Part shown: positions 11,131 to 22,100 of the stretch, piece by piece
Layout of the letters: every line of letters starts with the position of its first letter
How positions within the stretch are numbered: the first letter of the stretch is position 1
Assembly (NCBI RefSeq): GCF_910592395.1
Contig: NC_088321.1
Location: 2,170,001 to 2,234,000, forward strand
Reading direction: 5' to 3'
Source of the DNA: Lineus longissimus
Lineage: Eukaryota; Nemertea; Pilidiophora; Heteronemertea; Lineidae
Length of the DNA stretch: 64,000 nt
Notes under the pieces: model-generated
The model's input: only the letters and a program-made list of their open reading frames with translations
What the model was told of the DNA's origin: nothing
Database searches by the model: none
Program-made: the position numbers and the translations under genes

Positions 11131-11505
11131 AAAGGGACAATATAGGCAGCAGCTAGGTTGGCAAGATAAAGTTACACAATGTCGCCAATAGGGGTCTCTC
11201 ACATCTCACAGTACGTTGAAATGATTCACGCTTGTACGAGGAATCCAGTGGAACCTCTCTATTAAGGACACCCTCGATTCTGTCCTTAATAGGTGTCCTG
11301 ATTAGAGAGGTCAAATTGAATGGAAACAAAACATTTGGGACCAAAACTAGTGTCCTTAATAGAGAGGTGTCCGCTAAGGGAGGTTCCACTGTATATTTAG
11401 CACTGAATCTGACATGACCCAGGGCCCTTACTGTGTATATTAGTCACCTGAAGATGGCCAAATAAGCCCCTCTGCTCCTGCCTATAGTCCCCCTTTAAGA
11501 AGATA
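11131..11505. mobile_element. Dispersed repeat interrupted by a TA-flanked MITE
   Basis: The left part (AAAGGGACAATATAGGCAGC ... TGTACGAGGAA) and right part (TATTTAGCACTGAATCTGAC ... CCCCCTTTAAG) are together homologous, in reverse, to the uninterrupted copy at 53813-54030. The MITE at 11246-11391 separates them. Confidence 0.85.
11246..11391. mobile_element. TA-flanked MITE, CAGTGGAACCTC family
   Basis: CAGTGGAACCTCTCT ... GGTTCCACTG, inserted in the repeat at 11131-11505. The right flank is TA; the left flank is TC where the empty site has TA. Confidence 0.9.
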
Positions 11506-12230
11506 GTTGACAAATCCCCAAACTGAAATCCAAACCGAACCTCTACACAAATGGAAATCATTTTTTTAAATCAGCATTTAATGATGATACCTGTGGCGGT
11601 GCATGTTGGCAAATCGGCACATTATCATCCTGGCCCAATAAATCCCACGCCAAGTCGTCCCTTTAAATGCAAGCCAAATCACTTCCACTGAAAACCCACC
11701 AGGTATAGGCCAATACTACAAGGCGTCACAAAAAATATCATACACTTTTGATTCTGAATAGTAAACTAAGTTAGTAATGCAATAGAAAAGTAGAGAAAAC
11801 ATGAAGTTAATTTGACACATATTCTAAACACCATACTGTAAAAAAGAAAGATTTCGCGTGGTGGATATTTTCGCTAATTTTACGAGTAAATCATGCTCAC
11901 GGAAATGTTCTGCTGCAAAAACGTCTAGCTTTTTAGCAGGAATTCCATGTCATTGTTACCATGTTCCCACAAGGGCATTGCATAAGTAGGCCCGATGTCG
12001 ATCCAAGCTAATAGACTATACAGAGGGAATCCAGGTTATTTAGACAAAAGTTAATTAGACAACAGTATTTTAGACAAAGTAAATTAGACAATGATAATCG
12101 GTGTTTGACATCAGACTTGACCCGCAGGCCATGGGAATGCCTCATGGATAGGCCTAAGATCATGCCAACTCCCAAAAAGAATACATTCCTAATCGGATGT
12201 ACTACACTAAGATAGTACCTCCATTGTCTA
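11506..12230. other. Intergenic, nothing recognised
   Basis: AT-rich sequence without supported gene or repeat. Short GTTATTTAGACAAAAGTTAA-like phrases near 12035-12095 foreshadow the minisatellite that follows. Confidence 0.4.
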
Positions 12231-12231
12231 A

Positions 12232-12957
12232 TTTACCTATCCTTGAGTCTAGTTTACTATTGTCTAATTAACATATCCTTGAGTCTAGTTTACTATTGTC
12301 TAATTAACATATCCTTGAGTCTAGTTTACCATTGTCTAATTAACCTATCCTTGAGTCTAGTTTACCATTGTCTAATTAACCTATCCTTGTGTCTAGTTTA
12401 CCATTGTCTGATTTACCTATCCTTGTGTCTAGTTTACCATTGTCTAATTTACCTGTCCTTGTGTCTAGTTTACTGTTGTCAAATTAACCTATCCTTGTGT
12501 CTAGCTTACCATTGTCTAATTAACCTATCCTTGTGTCTAGTTTACCATTGTCTAATTTACCTATCCTTGTGTCTAGTTTACCATTGTCTAATTAACCTAT
12601 CCTCGAGTCTAGTTTACCGTTGTCTAATTTACCTATCCTTGTGTCTAGTTTACCGTTGTCTAATTTACCTATCCTTGTGTCTAGTTTACCATTGTCTGAT
12701 TAACCTATACTTGTGTCTAGTTTACCGTTGTCTAATTAACCTATCCTTGTGTCTAGTTTACCGTTGTCTAATTAACCTATCCTTGTGTCTAGTTTACCGT
12801 TGTCTAATTAACCTATCCTTGTGTCTAGTTTACCGTTGTCTAATTAACCTATCCTTGTGTCTAGTTTACCGTTGTCTAATTAACCTATCCTTGTGTCTAG
12901 TTTACCGTTGTCTAATTAACCTATCCTTGTGTCTAGTTTACCATTGTCTAAGTTCGA
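12232..12957. repeat. 36-bp minisatellite, about 20 copies
   Basis: Unit: TATCCTTGTGTCTAGTTTAC plus CGTTGTCTAATTAACC. The period is divisible by three, so one frame stays open for 279 codons (LSLCLVYRCLIN repeated); this is not evidence of a gene. The array continues, degenerate, at 13371-13505. Confidence 0.92.
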
Positions 12958-13370
12958 CCATATTTTCCCTTTGCTGGTTCACCTGCACTGACTACCAGTC
13001 AAGCTCAGGAGCCAGTACAAGATTCTGCTCTAGGTGTTCTAGTGCTGGACTGTGGAGGCTCCAGGATATCTCAGATCCATGATTCAGTTAAGAAGGATCG
13101 ATTGCCAAAGCCTCAGATCAGGATCTGCAATGTTCCTTGAGGTTCCTCGGTTCAAGTGCCAGACTCTTGGTGGTCGTTCCTTTGCAGTAGCTGCTCCAAA
13201 ACTGTGGAACCAGCTGCCACAAAAGCTCCGTAACATTGATTCCCTCCGGACTTTCAAGTCCCTCCTGAAGGCCCACCATTTGGCAGTTGCCTCTGGGGAA
13301 AAAGCGCTCCAGAATACCCACTTGCTGAGTAACTGGAGCGCTCTACAAATGTCAACATTTATTGATTGAT
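12958..13370 (+). mobile_element. 5'-truncated LINE: 3' end of a non-LTR reverse transcriptase
   Basis: Translation (13052-13369) contains GGRSFAVAAPKLWNQLPQKL and SLRTFKSLLKAHHL, the typical C-terminal tail of CR1/L2-like non-LTR retrotransposon polyproteins. It ends in a short (ATTG)n tail, as in those clades. Only the last 410 bp remain, so it is a dead, 5'-truncated insertion. It sits inside the minisatellite. Confidence 0.85.
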
Positions 13371-13505
13371 TGATTGGTCTAATTTACCATTGTCTAAAAT
13401 GACCATCGTCTAGATTACCATTGTCTAAAATGACCATTGTCTAAAATGACCATTGTCTAAAATGACCATTGTCTAAAATGACCATTGTCTAATTCACTTT
13501 GTCTT
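13371..13505. repeat. Minisatellite, 16-bp variant
   Basis: Tandem CCATTGTCTAAAATGA units, related to the 36-bp array on the other side of the LINE. Confidence 0.8.
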
Positions 13506-14006
13506 AATAACGGTATACAGAGTGGTGATTACGGGATTGTGTATAAAACCTCAGCAAGTAGCACATATCATAATTATGCCTAACACACCCAATTTCACAC
13601 AGCTTAAATTACTTTTACCTAATTAATAAATGCCAATATATGTGTGTTATTCTAATTAATGCCCATGTTTGTGTGCTCAAGGCTTAATCACTCGTTGCAA
13701 TGAGACCTGTTGACACTGGCTTTTAGTAAACAATTACAATATAGACATCTACACCACAGGACCTAATTACAAAATCGCCCACATTGATCTTAACCTCTTG
13801 AATCCCGTTGACCGACCAGTCGGTCATTTTGAAATCACGTTTTTTCCCAACGACCGACAGGTCAGTCTCTGTGATATTTTTATTCCCTTGAGCTGGGACG
13901 CTAGTTTATTGCTTGTTTCAGCGTGTTTGATGTAGAGTAGGGTCAGTTAGAGCTTGCCTGGGTAGATGGCGCCTCGGTACCGGACTTTGGCGGTTGTATG
14001 CAGGCG
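13506..14006. other. Intergenic, nothing recognised
   Basis: No supported gene. A short imperfect palindrome GACCGACCAGTCGGTC lies at about 13810-13825. Confidence 0.4.
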
Positions 14007-14222
14007 CTATACATGCTTCCCGAAATTGGTGGCTTGCATTGGAACTAACTTTTTTCCCCTTGTCCGTCATTAAAGGCATTCAAGTGTGTTGGTCAACCAT
14101 GACTATCTCCTTTGTCCCTCCACCATAAGGCCTAGTTTCCCCTTATGACATCACTATTTCGGACACTCAGCGCCTCATTTCTGGAAGGTGTAGGCTATAC
14201 ATCGTGAAAGTCAGACCCAATT
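14007..14222. repeat. Dispersed repeat, copy 1 of 3
   Basis: Shares ATACATGCTTCCCGAAATTG, GGCATTCAAGTGTGTTGGTC and CTTATGACATCACTATTTCG with 30775-30985 (reverse) and 57686-57875. Confidence 0.8.
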
Positions 14223-14440
14223 TCGCAACCACGTGGCCACACTGGGATCCCGGGATTTTCAAGTTTTGGGATTTAAGAGTTTAAGGAAAAATATTTTTGA
14301 CTCACAAATATATATACTGCCGTGAATATTTCCATTGTTTGGTATTGCATTTGTCATCTTTATGCCGCCAAAATTTCTTGTTCTACGATATTGAGGAATC
14401 TAAAATCATCACGTCAATTCATACGAAGAGTTATCATTAA

Positions 14441-14675
14441 AGGTATGCCGTTCGTAATTACTTGTGGTCCAGTTAAATAGAAATCCACTAATACACAATG
14501 CCGTAGTGCAGTTATTGCGCATTCAAATTTGTTGAAACTTGGTATTCATAGTATTTGTATATCAGTCGACACAATGGCAATGTTGAAATTTATATTCTGT
14601 ATGTATTTCCGCAGTTGGACATCTTCAATTCAATTACAAATTCAAAATTTCTGACAAACGACGTAGGCCTTTTAC
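14441..14675. mobile_element. Dispersed MITE-like repeat (GTAATTAC type)
   Basis: Starts AAAGGTATGCCGTTCGTAAT and ends GACAAACGACGTAGGCCTTT; same interior as 10540-10777. Confidence 0.75.
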
Positions 14676-14875
14676 CAGATGTAACAAGGTGAATCTTAAT
14701 AAAATATAAACCATCAATAGTAGAAAAATAGAAGAGAAAATACACTTTATTGGATCGCTTTGTCAATTGCGCGTCTCTGGAGTGCGTCACAACCAAGCTG
14801 ACAGAACTATGATGTGCAATGTACGTGGTAGTTACGTGCTAATGACGTGCTTATCTCTCTATGTTATGTGTAAGT

Positions 14876-15168
14876 TATGCGCGACCTACGCTGACTTACA
14901 CGCGACCTACGCCGACTTACACGCGACCTACGCTGACTTACACACGACCTACGCCGACTTACACGCGACCTACGCCGACTTGCACGCGACCTACGCTGAC
15001 TTACACACGACCTATGCCGACTTGCATGCGACCTACACCGACTTACATGCGACCTACGCTGACTTACACACGACCTATGCCGACTTGCACGCGACCTACA
15101 CCGACTTACACGCGACCTACGCCGACTTACATGCGACCTACGCTGACTTACGTGCGACCTATGCCCTG
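14876..15168. repeat. 21-bp minisatellite, about 14 copies
   Basis: Unit CGCGACCTACGCTGACTTAC plus A, with frequent C/T and A/G transitions. Because 21 is divisible by three, frames on both strands stay open (HATYADL repeated); not a gene. Confidence 0.92.
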
Positions 15169-15234
15169 GGTAGGGCGTCAATGATTACTAATGGTGCAAA
15201 ATTTAGGGATGACAATTGTGATTTGGACTGTATG

Positions 15235-15400
15235 TGAAATCATTATGCATCCAAATTTGCTAAAACCTGGCATGCATATATTCTATATCTGTCTTCACAC
15301 TGGCAATGTTGAAATTCATATCCAGGACGTGTTGACGCAATTTCAAATTCAATTACAATTTTTCAAGGAACAGGAGAGAAACACGAGTTAATTAACATAT
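15235..15400. repeat. Fragment of the GTAATTAC-type dispersed repeat
   Basis: Shares ATGCATCCAAATTTGCTAAA and TGGCAATGTTGAAATTCATA with the element at 14441. Confidence 0.6.
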
Positions 15401-15660
15401 CGACTGGGCCATAACTGGTGCAATCAGATACCAAAGTGATACACACTAAAACAAAGAAGAACAATCTACACTAATTTCAAGTCGAAGCAACTAATTACAT
15501 CTTATTTGTTTTTAAAGGAAGACTGTCTTAGTTCATTCACTAAAGACACTCCTCCTTTAAGATACAGATGTATGTATTTTTTTGACTAGAGAATATCACG
15601 TTACTGAGCGAATTTACCATCCCCCACATCCGCCCAATCCACACGTTGGAAGAATAATTA

Positions 15661-15779
15661 CACTGGAACCTCCCTTTGCGGACACCTCTCTATTAAGGAC
15701 AACCACTCTATTAAGGACAACCTCTCTATTAAAGACACTAGTTTTGGTCCCAAGTTGCTTGTTTCTATTCAATTACAGC
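15661..15779. mobile_element. TA-flanked MITE, truncated copy
   Basis: Starts CACTGGAACCTCCC, keeps two ATTAAGGACA blocks and the core TTTTGGTCCCAAGTTG, then breaks off. Confidence 0.7.
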
Positions 15780-16057
15780 GTGTAATAGATTACAGCGTGT
15801 AATAGACTACAGTGTGTAACCCGAAGTGAACATTTAGGGGTTAACAATAGTTTACAACAATCAGAGATCAGATCATAAGGAAATTGTAGAAAATACTTTT
15901 ACAGGATAACAGATGCCAAAGTTTTGAAAATATATATATATGGAATGGATTGAACATATTTAAATTGGTCAAAGCACCAATTATATATACAGCAAAAATT
16001 GGGTGGGTTGGATATATTCTGGTACCATAAAGGGTGATCCAAAATGGCGTCTTCAGG

Positions 16058-16382
16058 TTTAAAGCGAACTGGAACCGCCAAGCCAGTTCGTATGACCTCG
16101 TTTTCATTTCCCGCGTATCGGGTGATCAGAACGAGGCATGAATGAAACATGGCGCCTAGCTGTCAATCATTCAGTGACGTCACTACTATGGAATTTACTA
16201 CGAAAATTCATGAATGAAAGATCGCATGACTCACGTGATTCTCACATGATTCTCAATAATAACAAATTGAACTGCGCATGCTCGGGCACTGGGGGCGGAG
16301 CTACAAATCTGAACTCGACTTTCTCGGGCGGTGAAAGTCGAAAAGTTGAATAAATCGCTCGGCGGTTCCAGTTAGCTTTAAA
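16058..16382. mobile_element. MITE-like element, about 24-bp inverted termini
   Basis: Left TTTAAAGCGAACTGGAACCG, right CGGTTCCAGTTAGCTTTAAA. Interior about 275 bp, no ORF of note. Confidence 0.75.
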
Positions 16383-16483
16383 ATCAAGTTCAAAGTCATC
16401 AAAACAAAATCTAATGGTCATAAATGAATTTGCAAATTTTCCACGTTTCCTAAATATTTCATGACGTGTGTGCGTGTTTGTAA

Positions 16484-16656
16484 GGCCGAAGTTACATAGG
16501 CCTCATTCGTTCATTTACCACGAGTCACTTTCCGGGTTTTTTCTTTCATTCCTCGGTGAATGCACACCACAAGGCCGTGCTTTTACAGGGGAACGGAAGC
16601 AAAAGGGGAAAATGAGTCCTGGGAAATGAACGAATGAGGTCTATGTAACTTCGGCC
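16484..16656. mobile_element. MITE with TAA target duplication (PIF/Harbinger-like)
   Basis: Inverted termini GGCCGAAGTTACATAGGCC / GACCTCATTCGTTCATTT (right end inverted: AATGAGGTCTATGTAACTTC then GGCC). TAA flanks both sides (16481-16483, 16657-16659). 173 bp, non-coding. Confidence 0.8.
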
Positions 16657-17039
16657 TAAGATGTATTGCATTCACCAACCTTGCAGCTAGCGTCAGGCCT
16701 ATCATGACCTATCAATCACAGCGTCAATCAGACCACTTAACCTTTCGACCAATCGTCATCCACTTTCCTTATAATTATGTCTTACAGAATCATCTTGTTG
16801 TGTGTACTTTATATATTACGACAAGGCCCCAAACTATCATTCCCAGATATTCAATGTGGATGTGAAGTTTCCCATCTTGCTCGACCCCACAAGATGAGAG
16901 AGTTGTCGTAAAATGAACAAGCGTCCATCATTGCAGCCGGCGGCCATCATTGCAGCCGGCGGCCATCTTGGATTCGACTTGGAAGAAATGAGAGGTCTCC
17001 CAACTAACTTGACGTTTGTGATTTCAGACAACAACTCCA

Positions 17040-17430
17040 TTATCGAACACCAAAATGTCAGGAAATTTTCAGGTTATCCATTTTCAGGTTATGATTTCAG
17101 ACAACAACTCCATTATCTAACACCAAAATGTCAGGAAATTTTCAGGTTATCCATTTTCAGGTTATGATTTCAGACAACAACTCCATTATCGAACACCAAA
17201 ATGTCAGGAAATTTTCAGGTTATCCATTTTCAGGTTATGATTTCAGACCACAACTCCATTATCTAACACCAAAATGTCAGGAAATTTTCAGGTTATCCAT
17301 TTTCAGGTTATGATTTCAGACAACAACTCCATTATCTAACACCAAAATGTCAGGAAATTTTCATGTTATCCATTTTCAGGTTATGATTTCAGATAACTCC
17401 ATTATCCAACACCAAAATGTCAGGAAATTT
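17040..17430. repeat. 75-bp tandem repeat, about 5 copies
   Basis: Unit contains ACACCAAAATGTCAGGAAAT, TTTCAGGTTATCCATTTTCA and ATGATTTCAGACAACAACTC. The array decays after 17400. Confidence 0.88.
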
Positions 17431-18340
17431 TCAGAAAATGTGTTAAATGGTCCACTTTATTCGTTAATAAGAACTAAATTTCATTTTGATGACTTGAAAC
17501 CTGACTTTAACCTGGTGGAAGTTGGTTGACATTGTTCAGGAGGACCGCCAACATGCTGAGAATCAGGCACGCGTTCCAACTTGCCGAGCTGCCTCCCCCA
17601 GGAAAGGAGGAATCTGACCTTTTTTAAACGTCGGATAACAACTGTCTTTGACATATTTGAGTGTTCACATATTCCCAGGCTCTCCACAGAGCAGGCCACT
17701 CGGTAAGTTGGAGTGCCTACCTTGAATACAAGTAATTCTCAGTTTGTTGGCGAACTGATTTTCAAGTTGATCTTATAAAGTTGTATCAGAATTACAGTTT
17801 TAGGGTCAGCAGAGAAAAGTTTCTTTATCGATATGAAAGTCCTTAATAACGTAAGATTTATGTTCCAGCAACCTGCAATGAATATTGCATGCGACAAAAA
17901 TCTCTCATTTGTAGTATGAGGTCAGCAGAGGTCATATTTACAAGAGTACACGACTTGGTTTAAACGGACTAGTAAATACACGAAAGTAATTTTAGCATAG
18001 GCCTAACTTCACTCTTACAATTGGCCTCATTTACAACTACGAGAAGTGACACAAAATTTTTCTAAAGAGGCTTTCAGTCCCTAACATAGAGCAGGACAGA
18101 CTAATACCTTAAAATAGTTACGTCTTTGGAAGACCAAGTATGGATAGACAAGATGTCATAAATAATGTTGATGTTAATCGGGACTCTCCCAAGGTGAACA
18201 ATACTCGAAAAGTTTTAACAACGAACGCAGCACAACTTTTAAAATGTCCGTTTTCACACAGCCAATCATGGAACTCATTATCACATAATGGGGGGGTCCA
18301 GTTTTCTAAAGCTGTAATCACCATGCTAACATGGATCTAG
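17431..18340. other. Intergenic downstream of RAB27, nothing recognised
   Basis: No supported gene or repeat in this stretch. Confidence 0.35.
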
Positions 18341-19160
18341 TTAGCAACAGCTGTATAACAATGGCAATACGTGCATCACCTTAGCAACAGCTACGTTGTC
18401 ACGGTAACATAGTATAGTTAGAAACAGCTGTATCACAACTGAAACAGCTACATCACCTTGGCAACAGATATAATGCTATGGTAACATAGTGCAGTTAGCA
18501 ACAGCTGTATCACAACGACAACAGCTGCATCACCTTAGCAACGGCTACGTTGCCATGGTAACATAGTATAGTTAGCTGTATCACAACTGAAACAGCTGCA
18601 TCACCTTGGCAACAGATATAATGCCATGGTAACATAGTACAGTTAGCAATAGCTGTATCACAACTGAAACAGCTGCATCACCTTAGCAACAGCTACGTTG
18701 CCACGGTAACATAGTATAGTTAGCAACAACTGTATCACAACTGAAATAGCTGCATCACCATAGCAACACTTCTTCCATTTCAGCAAAACATCTGTCCATA
18801 TGAGTCACCGATTACAAGTTCCTATCACATTGGGGTCTGAAGTTTGGGGGTCATTTTTTACAACATCACATTTTTTTATTAATAGCTGTTTTGGTAAACC
18901 AATTTCACACAGTTTACAAATAGCTGCATCGCCATAGCAACAACACATTTGTTATTAACAGCTGCATCGCTTTGGCAACATCACATGTCCTAGTAACAGC
19001 AATATTGCCATAGCAACAAAGCATTGGTAACCAATAGCAACATCACATTGTTTTCAAACAGCTGTATTGCCATAGCAACCAAACAGCTGCATCGCCATAG
19101 CAACCAAACAGCTGCATCGCCACAGCAACCAAACAGCTGCATCGCCATAGCAACCAAACT
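18340..19160. repeat. CAGCTG-rich degenerate tandem repeats in the RAB27 3' region
   Basis: Repeated phrases TAGCAACAGCTGTATCACAA, CATCACCTTAGCAACAGCT and GTTGCCATGGTAACATAGTA form units of about 90-130 bp. From 19060 a 25-bp unit (GCCATAGCAACCAAACAGCT plus GCATC) runs to just before the RAB27 stop codon (19163). Many CAGCTG E-box cores result. On the RAB27 strand this would be 3' UTR. Confidence 0.75.
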
Positions 19161-19162
19161 GA

Positions 19163-22100
19163 CTAGCAAGCACATTTATTATCCTTCCCTGCGGCGTCAG
19201 CGTCCGAGGACGTTAGTCTCTGGTTTTGTCGTACGCCGGGAAGCTGAGACTTGTCGATGCAGCGCTCCATACGTAGCATGACGTGTTCCAACAGACACTC
19301 CATCGCCTTGGTAACGTTTTGTCCTGTGGCGGCGCTCGTTTCAAAGTATGGGAGCCTAGAAGGAGGAAAACAAAATATGTTTCAAAACCAAGTTTCAAAG
19401 TATGGGAGCCTAGAAGGAGGAAAACAAAATATGTTTCAAAACCAAGTTTCAAAGTATGGGAGTCTAGAAGGAGGAAAACAAAATATGTTTCAAAACCAAG
19501 TTTCAAAGTATGGGAGCCTAGGAGGAGGAAAAAAAAAAAAAAAGTTTCAAAGTATGGTGGAATTATATCTGAGCCAGTGGTTACGCGTTTGTAATTTCAA
19601 CCTGAAAAGGCTTTGAACTCAAAATACAGTAGAACCTCTGTATAAAGGACACCCTCGGGACTGACAAATGCTGTCCTTAATAGAGAGGTGTCCTGATTAG
19701 AGAGGTCAAATTGAATGGAAACGACCAATTTAGGACCAAAACTAGTGTCTTTAATAGAGAGGTGTCCTGATTAGAGAGGTCAATTTGAATGGAAACGACC
19801 AATTTAGGACCAAAACTAGTGTCCTTAATAGAGCGGTTGTCCTTAATAGAGAGGTGTCCCATAAGGGAGGTTCCACTGTAACTTCTTTTAATATGACTTC
19901 TAAACCTATTGGCATCCATTAGTAAGCTCTTGAAAAATAGTTTTTGATGATCTCGCTTTAGATTAAGTTGAATTCTGCCCCGAATAAATATACCTACCCA
20001 TATTTTTCAGCCAACTCTTTGGCCCGTTCCTCGGACACCTGTCTCTGATCCTCCAAATCTGCCTTATTCCCGCACAACACGATATCGGGATTATCACAGT
20101 AGGCGTGCAGCTGAAGCTGAGAGATCCAGTTTCGCGTATTCGTGAACGACAACTCATTCGTCAGATCGAACAGCAGGAGGAATCCCATTGCATCACGGAA
20201 GAACGCGGTGGTTAAACTCCGGAACCTGGAATAAACGAACAATCCTGTTAACCCTTTTGCTACTGTATGGTTTTGGAATTTGAACGAGGCAAAGGACTGA
20301 AATCGACTTGCTGCGACTAGGTTTGACCGTAGGATGACGCAGAGTCAAGTGGGGCGTCTTCCGCAATTATTGTTGGAGTGCGTGACGTCACGTGACGGCT
20401 GAAGGCTCGTACGCACTGTGACGTCATTGGCGATCAAATGACGTCATCAGCGGGTAGGTCCCGCCAAAATGTGGTCGGGTGGGGAAGTCCGCAGTGTATT
20501 TTGTGGCGGAATTCTCCCGAGACTAGTACGGTTTCGTTAATTATTAACTCATCAGGAACCAAGGTCCGGTTTTCACGGTTGCTAATGTGTGTGTGCGTGT
20601 AGCTGGACAGGTTCTGTGGAAAAAAACCAAAAAAAATATAATGACCCCTGACCCCCTAAATGAAATTTTTTCGTTTCTTTTCCATCTTGGCTTCACTTGA
20701 ATTTTGCTACAGCCCCTAACGGTCCTTTAAATGCATCCTCCTGAGACCTACCTTTCCTGCCCCGCCGTGTCCCACAACTGTAAATGAATCCTTTGACTTC
20801 TGCCCACCGACCCATCTACTGCTGGCGCTCGGTGAACCTGAAAAGTGTACGAAAAGTTTTTAACTCTTTCACTGCCAGCCCTAATTTAAAGTTGTTTCCC
20901 CATCTTGCCAGCATTTTTGTAGCAGGAGCTGGGGGCCCTCTTTGGCGCCCTCGACCACGCCCTCGGCCACGTGCAGCTTGATTCCCACCTGCAGCAGGCT
21001 GCGCCCCCTGCCCACCATCACCTGAGTCATTGTCACTACTACTTATATCATTACCCCCAACTGCCTGGTCATTATCACCATCAGAATCAGGCTGATCATG
21101 CAAATTGATCTCATATCATCATATCCTTACCGGCGTCGTAACCCTATTGGATTTTTGCCGGAGGTATGGAGTCCACTATAGGCTACTGTCCACCTATGTA
21201 GGATCTTTTACTTGCCCTGGCATAGACACTAAGGTACAAGGGACCACGGCTTTTAGTCTCATCCGACAGACCCTCGAGTATTTCATACGTTAGTGTACGT
21301 GTTGTGAAGAGCCAGGAATTTGAGTTCCTTGAAAGCCACGCCGGTTCATCCAGAAATACAATCCTGGGTTCTCCTCGGGATCGAACCCGGGCCCTATTGC
21401 GTGGTGGCCAGCAGTGTAAACCACTAGGCTTTGAAGCTCCTCGACTCAGAGCCTCAAACTTGTTGTGAAGAGCCAGGAATTTTAGTTCCTTGAAAGCCAT
21501 GCCGGTTCATCCAGAAATACAATCCTGGGTTCTCCCCGGGATCGAACCCGGGCCCTATTGCGTGGTAGCCAGCAGTGTTAACCACTAGGCTATGAGGCTC
21601 CTCTAATTGGTCTATCTTCACCAATTCACCCGACTCGAAATACCCACTTCCTGGGGACGAGATTGAGCCGAATCCTTCCGAGAACACTTCCGAAGACATG
21701 GCGGGAGGTTTAAATCAACGTAGAATCAATAGTTTGGTTTACTTTTTGATGAGTAGATGGAAACACTGAGATAACGTTCTGAAACGTTATTGGCAATTTA
21801 GCGACCTATTTTCAATAACGTTTTAAAACGTTATTAGCAGTGAAAGAGTTAATTCTTTTCATCATAATCTCATTTTGTAAAAAATCTTGTCCTTTCATCA
21901 GTACTTACCTGCTCAAAAAGGCCTCAAAAATGCTTATTTTTGGTTCAATTTTGAAAATTCAAATACGCACAGAAAGTTCAGATGGAGATCTGTCGATTCC
22001 TGCCATCAAATTGAGCATTGAGTAAGAGGAAAAGGTATGAAATTCGCCTTTCCAATGTACATTAATATACTGCGGGAGTGATGTCAACCAGTCAGTAATT

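Larger units (their letters stand above)
20860..21852. mobile_element. TTAA-bounded (piggyBac-like) element in RAB27 intron 2
   Basis: Ends TTAACTCTTTCACTGC and GCAGTGAAAGAGTTAA. On the minus strand the segment 21103-20870 reads an acidic then RGRGRGR-rich peptide ([20 protein letters not shown] onward), which could be a relic of a transposase N-terminus; I cannot confirm that. A dimeric SINE is inserted at 21303-21604. Its end lies 23 bases from exon 3. Confidence 0.65.

Noticed and set aside
12243-13082. 279-codon ORF
   Set aside because: Translation of the 36-bp minisatellite; period divisible by three.
14767-15237. Three overlapping ORFs on both strands
   Set aside because: 21-bp minisatellite artefact.
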